This document shows, piece by piece, positions 32,945 through 40,679 of a stretch of DNA of 64,000 nt. The notes below the pieces were generated by a model. The model did not search any database. It had not been told where the DNA came from and worked only from the letters and a program-made list of their open reading frames with translations. The position numbers were made by a program, and so were the translations under genes. The stretch's first letter is position 1, and every line of letters starts with the position of its first letter. The stretch is from JANPCX01 sp050916095 (GTDB lineage: Bacteria; Pseudomonadota; Gammaproteobacteria; Burkholderiales; Burkholderiaceae_C): the NCBI GenBank assembly GCA_050916095.1, contig CP050901.1, forward strand, positions 868,001-932,000. The letters are read 5' to 3'.

Positions 32945-33502
32945 ATGAACAACTGTCTTCGAGTTTCTTTCGTTGCCGCGATTGCACTTTTGATGCAGGC
33001 TGCCGTTTTTGCCCACCAACCGCCCACGCCGCCGAAATCAGCGCAGCACACCCAGGCAAGCCTGAGCACTCACAAGGCGGGCACTGTGCCGAGCATTTTT
33101 AAACGTGGCATGTTGAGAACCACAAAAACCAATTTGGGCGTGCGCGTGTTTTACGAGTTTGTGGGCACCGGCGTTGATTCGGCCGGTTTGCTCACACTCA
33201 AGATCATGCGTTTGGGCGGCGGTGAACCAGCTACCTTGGAGCTGCGCCCCGATGCCGCCATCAGCTTGCCCACGGGTTTGCCCGCATCCCCCTCGCCCTT
33301 CCATGCCGGTGCCGAGTATGTCGTGAAGGTCAAACCCACAGCAGACGGGCTGCACTACATCAATGTGTTCATTCAAGCGGGAACGGCAACCGAGGCCATG
33401 GCGATTCCTGTTCAAATCGGCAAGAACGCCAAGCTGTCTAAACCGGGCAATGTGTCGGTGATGCCCGATGGGCAGCGCGTGATTTCAGGCCCTGCGCAGT
33501 GA
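32945..33502 (+). CDS. Exported hypothetical protein, partner of the HExxH protein
   Basis: A 185-residue protein with a signal peptide (MNNCLRVSFVAAIALLMQAA, cleavage near VFAHQ) and a beta-rich body (TLKIMRLGGGEPATLELRPD, EYVVKVKPTADGLHYINVFI). It starts at ATG 32945 with an excellent AGGAGG site and is 26 bases from the metalloprotease-like gene, so they form an operon. I do not recognise a family. It could be a secreted accessory, inhibitor or substrate of the protease-like protein (speculative). Confidence 0.82.
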   Translation: MNNCLRVSFVAAIALLMQAAVFAHQPPTPPKSAQHTQASLSTHKAGTVPSIFKRGMLRTTKTNLGVRVFYEFVGTGVDSAGLLTLKIMRLGGGEPATLELRPDAAISLPTGLPASPSPFHAGAEYVVKVKPTADGLHYINVFIQAGTATEAMAIPVQIGKNAKLSKPGNVSVMPDGQRVISGPAQ

Positions 33503-33518
33503 CCACTCCTGTTTACTT

Positions 33519-33544
33519 GAAAGCTCGGTTGTTGCCGAGCTTTC
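33519..33544. terminator. Terminator hairpin between convergent genes
   Basis: A perfect 10-bp stem GAAAGCTCGG / CCGAGCTTTC with a 6-base loop lies between the stop at 33502 (plus) and the mobA stop at 33558 (minus). It should end transcription in the plus direction (TTTC on its 3' side) and perhaps both. Confidence 0.8.
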
Positions 33545-33557
33545 TGTGCCGATGGTG

Positions 33558-34193
33558 TCACAACCCGGTATTGATGGCTCGGGACTGGAGTTCTTCTAAC
33601 TCTTGCATCGTGTTGAGATTGGCGAAGCCGGTGGAATCGTCAAACGACACCTGCAGCGCACCCGCTTGCTTGAGCCATTGGTGCATGCTGCGCCCACCGC
33701 CTTCTAAATAGGCCACCAGACTGGTTTTCAGCGAGCTGTGCAACAAAGAAAAAACCGGGTGTGTTTGGTGACCTTTGGCGTTCGGTGTGATGGCTGTCGC
33801 TAAAGTTGGCTGGCTGTCTGCTTGCATGACGGCTCCCACCAGCCTAGCCACCAAATTGTCAGGCAGCTTTGGGCTGTCGCAGGGCACGGTGACTATCCAC
33901 GGTGTGGTGCAAACCCGCAGGGCGGCCAATACGCCTGCCAAGGGGCCTGCGTAGGGGATGGTGTCGTTATCGCTTTCGTCGCTGACCACCCGGTGGCCGA
34001 GTGCGCGGTAACGTGGCAGCTCGCGGTTGGCATTGATGATGAGTCCGCCGACCTGGGGCTTTAGACGCCGCAGCGCGTGAACAATCAAGGGCTCTTCGCG
34101 GAACAAGACCCACCCTTTGTCTGCCCCGCTCATGCGCTGGCCTTGTCCGCCGGCCAGCACAACGCCGGTGATGTCGTGGCGTTGGATGGTCAT
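33558..34193 (-). CDS. mobA: Molybdenum cofactor guanylyltransferase MobA
   Basis: A 211-residue nucleotidyltransferase that attaches GMP to molybdopterin to give MGD. The GTP-binding signature VVLAGGQGQRMSGADKGWV and the downstream ALRRLKPQVGGLIINANRE and VPCDSPKLP (metal Asp) motifs are visible. It is directly downstream of moaA on the minus strand (25-base gap). The rest of the Mo-cofactor genes (moeA, moaD, moaE) are 20 kb away in this window. Confidence 0.94.
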   Translation of the reverse strand: MTIQRHDITGVVLAGGQGQRMSGADKGWVLFREEPLIVHALRRLKPQVGGLIINANRELPRYRALGHRVVSDESDNDTIPYAGPLAGVLAALRVCTTPWIVTVPCDSPKLPDNLVARLVGAVMQADSQPTLATAITPNAKGHQTHPVFSLLHSSLKTSLVAYLEGGGRSMHQWLKQAGALQVSFDDSTGFANLNTMQELEELQSRAINTGL

Positions 34194-34218
34194 AGATCCC
34201 TACCGCTTGACCACCACA

Positions 34219-35340
34219 CTATCCACCGATGTAATGCATCTCGACCTTGGCCGGTCGCTCAGCACCCTGAGACGGGAGGATTTGCGCTCGTTCTTCGGAG
34301 TAGCGGTCCTGCCTTTGCTGCCAGATCTCGGCCACCGCGTCGCTGATGACCTCCTTGCTTGCACCGCCGCGAAGCAGGTGGCGCAGGTCGTGGCCCTGGT
34401 TGGCAAACAAGCACAGATAGAGCTGGCCTTCGGTGGACAAGCGGGCGCGGTTGCAGTCGCTGCAAAAGGCTTTGGTCACGCTGGAGATAAAACCCACCTC
34501 TCCCTCACCATCAGCGTAGAGGAAGCGCTCGGCTGTTTCGCCGGGTTGAATTGAAGGTACTGCCACCAAAGGGTGCTCGTTGTGCAGCCGCTCACGCACT
34601 TCGTCGGAGGCCAGCACGTGATCGAGTTGCCAGCCATTGCTGCTGCCGACGTCCATGTACTCGATGAAACGCAGGACCACACCCGTGCCGCGAAAGTGCT
34701 GCGCCATCGGCAAAATTTGAGACTCGTTGACCCCGCGCTGAACCACCATGTTGACCTTGATCGGCCCCAGCCCCACTTTTTGTGCGGCTTCCAGTCCATG
34801 CAACACGGCCGCCACGGGATGGTCGGCGTCGTTCATGCGGCGAAAAATCGCCTCGTCCAGGGCGTCCAGGCTGATCGAAATACGTTGTAATCCGGCCTCT
34901 TTGAGCGCTTGCGCTTTTTGAGCCAACAGTGATGCGTTGGTGGTCAGGGTCAAGTCAAGGGCCTGCCCCTTTGGGGTACGCAAACGGGCCAGCATCTCGA
35001 CCAAGCGCTCAATGTGTTTGCGCAAAAGCGGCTCGCCCCCTGTGAGTCGAATCTTCCGTACCCCGTGCGCGACAAACACCTCGGCCAAAGAGGTGATCTC
35101 CTCAAAGCTCAGCAATTCAGCTTGTGGCAAAAATTGGTGGTTGGGGCCGAATACTTCGCGTGGCATGCAATAGGTGCAGCGAAAATTGCAGCGATCGGTG
35201 ACCGAGATGCGCAGGTCGCGCAGCGGTCGTTGGTGCGCGTCCAACAGGTGGCCGTTGGGGGGTGAAGTAGCCTCAGTCGGGGTTTTGAGCCACCCTATTC
35301 GTCGGTGGTCTTTCAGTGGAATCACAACACGCTCGCTCAT
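34219..35340 (-). CDS. moaA: GTP 3',8-cyclase MoaA
   Basis: A 373-residue radical SAM enzyme for the first step of molybdopterin synthesis. The N-terminal cluster motif CNFRCTYC (CxxxCxxC) and the C-terminal cluster Cys set (FCSDCNRARLSTEGQLYLCL) are both present, and the protein ends with the essential GG (MHYIGG). Start ATG 35340 (MSERVVIPLKD) is chosen; an 83-codon open extension upstream is not family-like. It is followed by mobA. Confidence 0.95.
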   Translation of the reverse strand: MSERVVIPLKDHRRIGWLKTPTEATSPPNGHLLDAHQRPLRDLRISVTDRCNFRCTYCMPREVFGPNHQFLPQAELLSFEEITSLAEVFVAHGVRKIRLTGGEPLLRKHIERLVEMLARLRTPKGQALDLTLTTNASLLAQKAQALKEAGLQRISISLDALDEAIFRRMNDADHPVAAVLHGLEAAQKVGLGPIKVNMVVQRGVNESQILPMAQHFRGTGVVLRFIEYMDVGSSNGWQLDHVLASDEVRERLHNEHPLVAVPSIQPGETAERFLYADGEGEVGFISSVTKAFCSDCNRARLSTEGQLYLCLFANQGHDLRHLLRGGASKEVISDAVAEIWQQRQDRYSEERAQILPSQGAERPAKVEMHYIGG

Positions 35341-35368
35341 GGGCGCATTGTGCCGCGCCCAAACGAAC

Positions 35369-36106
35369 TCAGTTGTTGCCGGAATAAAGCGGCCCGGTGG
35401 TCTGTGTGGCTGGCTTGGGGATGGTCGTCGGGGCAATCGTCGCGGCAGGGGCTGCTTGCATCTGCGGCGCACGCCTGGCACCCGTGAAACGTTGATTCCA
35501 GTAAGCCACACGCATGTCTTCCACGCGAACCAAGGCACCTGCTCTCGGCGCGTGGATGAATTTGCCCTCGCCGACATAAATGCCCACATGCGAGAAAGTG
35601 CGTCTTAGCGTGTTGAAAAAAACCAAGTCGCCAGGTTTGAGTTCCTCGCGCGCGATGGTCAAGAGGCTGTTGGATTGCGCTTGTTCATCGGCACGGCGTG
35701 GCAGCACCAAGCCCAGCGTTTTCTCGAAAACAAAGCGTGTGAATCCACTGCAATCGAAACCCGTCTCTTCGGTGTTGCCTCCGCGTTTGTAGGGCACACC
35801 TAAAAAATTCATGGCTGTGAGCACCATGTCAGACGCGCCGTCGCGCATTTGCTGCACCAAACCCGATCCGGGCACTCTGGCGAAGTTGGCAATCGGATCG
35901 ACCGCATCTCCACCGTTCGTGCTGGGCGATGCGGCTGGGGTTCCGACCAGACCTTTTTCCGCCAAGAACCGGGTCATGGGGTCAGCGGTTTCGGTTGGCG
36001 AGCCAAAACTCACTTGATTCGCCAGAAAAGCCGCCGACAGCAAAGCCGCACCGACCTTCGGTGTGCTGTGCGCAATCAGGGTGAAGAGGGCGTTAGGCTT
36101 TGGCAT
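35369..36106 (-). CDS. NlpC/P60 (C40) cell-wall peptidase
   Basis: A 245-residue exported peptidase. A hydrophobic N-terminal segment (VGAALLSAAFLANQVSF) may be a signal. The catalytic Cys is in GFDCSGFTRFVFEKTLG, the His in FSHVGIYVGEG and a third polar residue in KFIHAPRAGALV. The enzyme should cut peptidoglycan stem peptides. A C-terminal Ala/Pro/Thr-rich tail follows. ATG 36106 (MPKPNALFTLIAH) is preferred to a longer frame. Separated from moaA by 28 bases. Confidence 0.9.
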   Translation of the reverse strand: MPKPNALFTLIAHSTPKVGAALLSAAFLANQVSFGSPTETADPMTRFLAEKGLVGTPAASPSTNGGDAVDPIANFARVPGSGLVQQMRDGASDMVLTAMNFLGVPYKRGGNTEETGFDCSGFTRFVFEKTLGLVLPRRADEQAQSNSLLTIAREELKPGDLVFFNTLRRTFSHVGIYVGEGKFIHAPRAGALVRVEDMRVAYWNQRFTGARRAPQMQAAPAATIAPTTIPKPATQTTGPLYSGNN

Positions 36107-36190
36107 GGCGCGCAGGATAGGCCAGTGGTGATTGGGCGTCAACTTTGGGTGGTCTGCCGTTCTGAGGGGCCAAAGACGGAGGTACTGCGA

Positions 36191-36354
36191 TAGTACTGCT
36201 TCCCACTCCCACCACTGCACGAGTCGTCGTTCGGGGTGTTCTGGCAATGCTTCTCCAGCAAGTCAGCGCGATATCCCGGCGTATCGCCGTGGTCTGCGCC
36301 TAGCCCGGATATCTCACCAGGTTCTCGACTTCGAGTGCCAAATCCAATTTGTAC
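36191..36354. repeat. Degraded repeat element related to 36808-36971
   Basis: Begins TAGTACTGC like the element at 36808 and shares its interior: GCGCGATATCCCGGCGTATC and GTGGTCTGCGCCT, at the same offset (about 75 bases). The right inverted repeat is absent. Bases 36329-36354 (CTTCGAGTGCCAAATCCA...) recur at 39104-39129 with two changes, marking another short dispersed repeat. Confidence 0.5.
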
Positions 36355-36807
36355 CGAGCGCTACACACCCGATTGCGCCGTGCTGCGGTGCGCTGTCTGA
36401 CGCGATGTTGCTGACGTCACTGGCGTTGGCGCTGATCGTCACCATGATTCCTGTGTTTATAGGCAAGTTGGTGCGGCTGATACAAGCACAGGACCGCACA
36501 GCCGCGCTGACCGATGCATTTCCGGCCCATTCTGGCGATGGCCGCACTGGTGCTGCTGGCCCTGGATGGGCACCATGCAAAGCGGTGGGCCCATCAGAGC
36601 GGGGGGTTTGGGGTGGATGATTTTCAGGACGAAGAGGCCACCGCTGCGCAAGCCATGCCTTGATCCTCGGTGAGCAATCGACCGTTGGCGGCGGTGTGCA
36701 AGCCCGGGATTGCGAGCTCACTGAGTGCGTCAGACAACCGTCAGCCAACTGGCGTGCAATCGAGGGCAGTTGGGCAATTGGTCAACAAAAACGATGTGCC
36801 TGCCCCG
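36355..36807. other. Non-coding, no supported gene
   Basis: About 450 bases between two repeat elements. An open frame on the plus strand (from 36132, ending 36620) shows a hydrophobic stretch (MLLTSLALALIVTMIPVFIG) from 36402, but it has no ribosome site or family similarity; it may be a fragment of a lost membrane protein. Confidence 0.4.
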
Positions 36808-36971
36808 TTAGTACTGCCACACAGAGATAACGAAACATGAAAGCGCATCTTCGTACCGATGGCAGCGTTGCAAATCCGCGCGATACCCTGGTATCGCTGT
36901 GGTTTGCGCCTTGCCATACGCACGAAGCAGCACTTTCATCTTGTTCCGTTATCTCTGTGTCGCAGTACTAG
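36808..36971. mobile_element. MITE-like element with 28+ bp inverted repeats
   Basis: Bounded by TACTGCCACACAGAGATAAC (36812 on) and its near-perfect complement ending at 36967; the repeat continues with one 3-base gap to about 38 bp. The flanks TTAG and CTAG fit a YTAR target duplication, as used by IS5-group elements. The interior holds the hairpin GCGATACCctGGTATCGC. No coding capacity. It ends 18 bases before the prpE start. Confidence 0.75.
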
Positions 36972-36989
36972 GCCGCACCGGAGATATCC

Positions 36990-38892
36990 ATGACCCGCTA
37001 CGCAGACTTTTACCGGCGCTCAATACACGAGCCCGACGCTTTCTGGGCCGAACAAGCCGCCTTGATCGACTGGCACCAGCCTTTCCAGCAAGTGTGCGAC
37101 CACACCCAGCCGCCGTTTGCGCAATGGTTTGTGGGCGGCCGTCTCAATCTCTGCCACAACGCCGTGGACCGGCATTTGCCGCATCGGGCCCAGCAGGCCG
37201 CGCTGATTGCGGTGTCGTCGGAAACCGATTCCGAGGTTGTCTACACCTTCGCCGAATTGCACACCGAGGTTCAGCGCATGGCCGCTTGTTTGCTGGCCTT
37301 GGGCGTGAAACAAGGCGACCGCGTGCTGATCTACATGCCCATGGTGGCCGAGGCCGCTTTCGCCATGCTGGCGTGCGCGCGCATCGGTGCGATTCATTCG
37401 GTGGTGTTTGGCGGGTTCGCCAGTGGCAGCCTGGCCAGCCGCATTGACGATGCAGAGCCTGTGGTCATCGTCAGCAGCGATGCGGGCAGCCGCTCAGGCA
37501 AGGTGGTGCCCTACAAGCCGCTGCTGGACGAAGCGATTGCATTGGCCAAGCATCAACCCGGCAAGGTGTTGTTGGTGACCCGTGGCTTGAGCCCGATGAC
37601 CTTGGTGCCCGAACGTGATGTGGACTACGCGGCCTTGCGCCAAACACACCTCCACACGGTCGTGCCCTGTGTGTGGTTGGATGCCACCGCGCCCAGCTAC
37701 ACCCTCTACACCAGCGGCACCACAGGCAAACCCAAAGGGGTGCAGCGCGACACCGGTGGTTATGCCGTGGCCTTGGCGGCCAGCATGAAACACATTTATT
37801 GCGGCCACCCGGGTGAAACCTACTTTTCCACCAGCGACATTGGTTGGGTGGTGGGCCACAGCTACATCATCTACGGACCCTTGATTGCGGGCATGGCCAC
37901 CATCCTCTACGAAGGCCTGCCGACCCGCCCAGACGCCGGCATCTGGTGGCGCTTGGTTGAGAAGTACAAGGTGACAGTCATGTTCAGTGCACCGACAGCA
38001 GTGCGAGTACTGAAAAAACAAGACCCCAAATTCTTGAAGCAGTACGACCTGAGTTCACTGCGCGCACTCTTCTTGGCCGGCGAACCGCACGGCCCAGTGG
38101 ATCGCAGCGGCCTTGGGCAAACCCATCATCGACAACTACTGGCAAACCGAAACCGGCTGGCCGATTCTGTCGCTGGCCCAAGGCGTGGAGTCTGCCAAGA
38201 GCAAATGGGGCAGCCCCGGTGTTCCCATGTATGGCTACAACGTCAAGTTGCTGAACGAAGTCACAGGCGAAGAACTCACCGGGCCGAATCAAAAAGGCGT
38301 GCTCGCCATTGAAGGCCCACTGCCGCCGGGCTGCATGCAAACCGTGTGGCGCGACGATGCGCGTTTCGTCAACACCTATTGGAACAGTGTGCCGGGGCGA
38401 TTGATCTACAGCACCTTTGACTGGGCGGTGCGTGACGAAGATGGTTATTACTTCATCCTGGGCCGCACCGACGACGTCATCAATGTGGCCGGCCACCGTT
38501 TGGGTACGCGCGAGATTGAAGAAAGCATCAGCAGCCATCCGGGCGTGGCCGAAGTGGCCGTGGTTGGGGTGGCTGATGCTTTGAAGGGCCAGGTGGCGAT
38601 GGCTTTTGTGGTGCCAAAAGACAACGGCGTGCTGGTCGATTCTTCAGCCCGTTTGGCGCTGGAGGGCGAGCTCATGAAAACCGTGGATCATCAGCTTGGC
38701 GCGGTGGCCCGTCCTTCACGGGTTCACTTTGTGAGTTTGTTGCCCAAGACGCGCTCAGGAAAAATGCTGCGCCGTGCGATAGCGGCGGTTTGCGAACGAC
38801 GTGATCCGGGTGACTTGACGACGATGGACGATCCATCGGCGCTGCAGCAAATACGTGATTTGTTGGCTGAAGTTGTTAGACCCGGCAGTTAA
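36990..38892 (+). pseudogene. prpE: Propionyl-CoA synthetase gene prpE, frameshifted
   Basis: An acyl-CoA synthetase of the PrpE type: TRYADFYRRSIHEPDAFWAE at the start, the AMP-binding core YTSGTTGKPKGVQRDTGGYA, and in the second frame NYWQTETGWPILSLAQG, LGRTDDVINVAGHRLGTREI and the C-terminal catalytic Lys in PKTRSGKMLRR. The frame breaks near 38088: GEP is followed in a different frame by TAQWIAAALGKPIIDN. The family has about four residues (LDEP-like) between, so 11 bp appear to be lost; restoring 11 bp gives 1914 bases, exactly 638 codons including stop. It is a recent pseudogene or a sequencing error. The stop lies in the MITE at 38889. Confidence 0.88.
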
Positions 38893-39058
38893 GGATGCTC
38901 TGCATAACTCATTGCGGACTGTGGCAGCACGGACTCGGGCGGTCTACGGCGTTGCTTTTCTTGCCAATAGCCCAAGCTATTGGCTGCAAAAAACGCCTTG
39001 TAGCCCATCCCGATCCGCGCTACCACAGCCTCGCAAGAGTTATGCAGAGCATCCTTAA
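38889..39058. mobile_element. MITE-like element with terminal inverted repeats (copy 2)
   Basis: A 170-bp element with perfect 22-bp ends: TTAAGGATGCTCTGCATAAC... and its complement. TTAA at both ends fits a YTAR target duplication. The interior (GACTCGGGCGGTCTACGG, TTGCCAATAG, GTAGCCCATCCCGATCCG) matches 13077-13239. The left TTAA includes the prpE stop codon, so insertion occurred exactly at the end of prpE. Confidence 0.8.
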
Positions 39059-39149
39059 GCGTTTTCATCTGCTCGCAACAGCGCGTGCATCTTTGAATTG
39101 GTGGCTTCGAGTGCCAAATCCAGTTGGTACTGAGGTCCCGGTGATTACG

Positions 39150-39743
39150 TCATGGGCGGCAAGCCGCCGGGTTGCTGGTCGGGCCAAACACACGGTCCAG
39201 CTTGACCGGTCCGATGGTGGCCTTTCCAGAGGCGTCGCGCAGTGTCACCTCCAGGCTCTTGCCGTCAGCACCAGTAGCCAGTGCTGTTACTGTGGCCAGC
39301 ACGGACGTACCATCGTTCGCCGTGGTGTACTCGCCAAAGAAGCGTGCATCCTTATTGCCGGTGACACCCCAATTCCCATCGAACTTCAGGTTGGAGCAAC
39401 GTTCAATCAAGGTGGCGCGGTTGTCTTCAAGAAAAAGATTGATGTTGCCGCTGCCGTTGGCGAATATAAGTGGCCTTTCCGATGCGTTTCCAGGCGATGG
39501 TTGAATCACTGCACCGACCGCGCCCGGGTTACTCGGTTCTGTGCAAGCCAGCGCTGATGTCGGACCCGATGTGCAGACGTTGGCGGGTGTGGCACCGAAA
39601 TAGTCAAGAGCCGAAGAACTCTGCCCGGTTCCGGTTCCGCCTGTACCTGGGCCGCAGCCGGCGATGACGGCCAAACCACAAACAAACGCACACCAGAGCG
39701 CAGCGGTTCGAGCGCGGAGGAATAAATGTTGAACCAGGCTCAT
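39150..39743 (-). CDS. Hypothetical lipoprotein next to DUF6502 gene
   Basis: A 197-residue protein with a signal peptide and lipobox (CAFVCGLAVIAGCGPGTGGT; Cys at about 28), then a mature domain of unknown family with paired cysteines (NVCTSGPTSALACTE). ATG 39743 overlaps the DUF6502 stop by 4 bases, so the two genes are coupled. Probably outer-membrane anchored. Similar lipoprotein/DUF6502 pairings are what I would expect in this family, but I cannot verify that here. Confidence 0.8.
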   Translation of the reverse strand: MSLVQHLFLRARTAALWCAFVCGLAVIAGCGPGTGGTGTGQSSSALDYFGATPANVCTSGPTSALACTEPSNPGAVGAVIQPSPGNASERPLIFANGSGNINLFLEDNRATLIERCSNLKFDGNWGVTGNKDARFFGEYTTANDGTSVLATVTALATGADGKSLEVTLRDASGKATIGPVKLDRVFGPTSNPAACRP

Positions 39744-40573
39744 CGGTCTTTCCCATCCATCGGGGTGTTGTAGAAGTAAATGCCAAACCGAGCACGCTGG
39801 TTGCGCTCGTCGGGTTCGGCTTGGTGTGCGTCGGTATCGAAACGTTCTTGTGCCTGGCTCATCACGGTTTGGAACGCCTGCTTCCAAGCAAGCACCGCAG
39901 CTTTTTGCAACTGGGCCGCAGAGGCTGCAGTGATCTGATCGACAAAAATCGACTGCTCCAAGAAGTTCGCATCTCCCTGCAAATTCGCCGTTGCAGCAGC
40001 CAAGTGGTCGTGCAGGTTGTCAGCGAACAAAGATGACATCTCGGCGAAGCCTTCGCGCGGTATGAACCCGTCGGCGACGAGCTCCACGCCTTCTTCAGTT
40101 TCCTTCGCCACACCCAAGCGCAGCAGTTCATCCAACATGGCGCGGGGCCGGATGTCTTGGCTCACGCTGGCCACCAAGCTGTCAAAGCTCCCCGCATGTT
40201 GACCGCGCGCCAGTGGTCGTGCAGGTCCTTTGCGTTTGCCTGCCAGGTGACGGTAGGCGGGATCGAACATCCAGCGCGCCACCACCTCTGAGGCCAAGCT
40301 CTTGGGTTGGCGCGTTGCGGCCGCTTGAGATGCCACCTCGTCCCGCAGCAACTCCCTCACATCACGCCGGTGCACGCCTGAAAGCAGGGTCAGCGCGCTG
40401 TCGGTCTTGGGCATTTGGCGTGAGTCCAGTTCTTGTTCGGCGGCGTCCAGAAAAACCCGCTTCAAAGGAATACAGAACGAGCGGTAGTTCACCCCGTGGC
40501 GCAGAAGCAAACGTGCCGCCGGCTTGAACAGCCGAAGCACGCTGGAGAGAACAAGGCTTGAACGATCAGTCAC
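39740..40573 (-). CDS. DUF6502 family protein
   Basis: A 277-residue cytoplasmic protein of the DUF6502 type, recognised from the pattern LLRHGVNYRSFCIPLKRVFL, ...ALTLLSGVHRRDVRELLRDE, VVARWMFDPAYR and the C-terminal FGIYFYNTP. The N-terminal half may carry a winged-helix (LTLLSGVHRRDV), so a regulatory role is possible; the family is uncharacterised. It is divergent from the beta-propeller gene at 40680, and the 106-base gap contains an AT-rich promoter-like stretch (GGGATATTATCACACAA). Confidence 0.85.
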   Translation of the reverse strand: MTDRSSLVLSSVLRLFKPAARLLLRHGVNYRSFCIPLKRVFLDAAEQELDSRQMPKTDSALTLLSGVHRRDVRELLRDEVASQAAATRQPKSLASEVVARWMFDPAYRHLAGKRKGPARPLARGQHAGSFDSLVASVSQDIRPRAMLDELLRLGVAKETEEGVELVADGFIPREGFAEMSSLFADNLHDHLAAATANLQGDANFLEQSIFVDQITAASAAQLQKAAVLAWKQAFQTVMSQAQERFDTDAHQAEPDERNQRARFGIYFYNTPMDGKDR

Positions 40574-40679
40574 AGCTTATTTCAACACGAATGGCTTGAC
40601 ATGGCTTTGTAAGTTGTGGGATATTATCACACAACAGCAATTCTTCTTGCTGATTCGAGCAAACATCAGGAGGGTGGTC

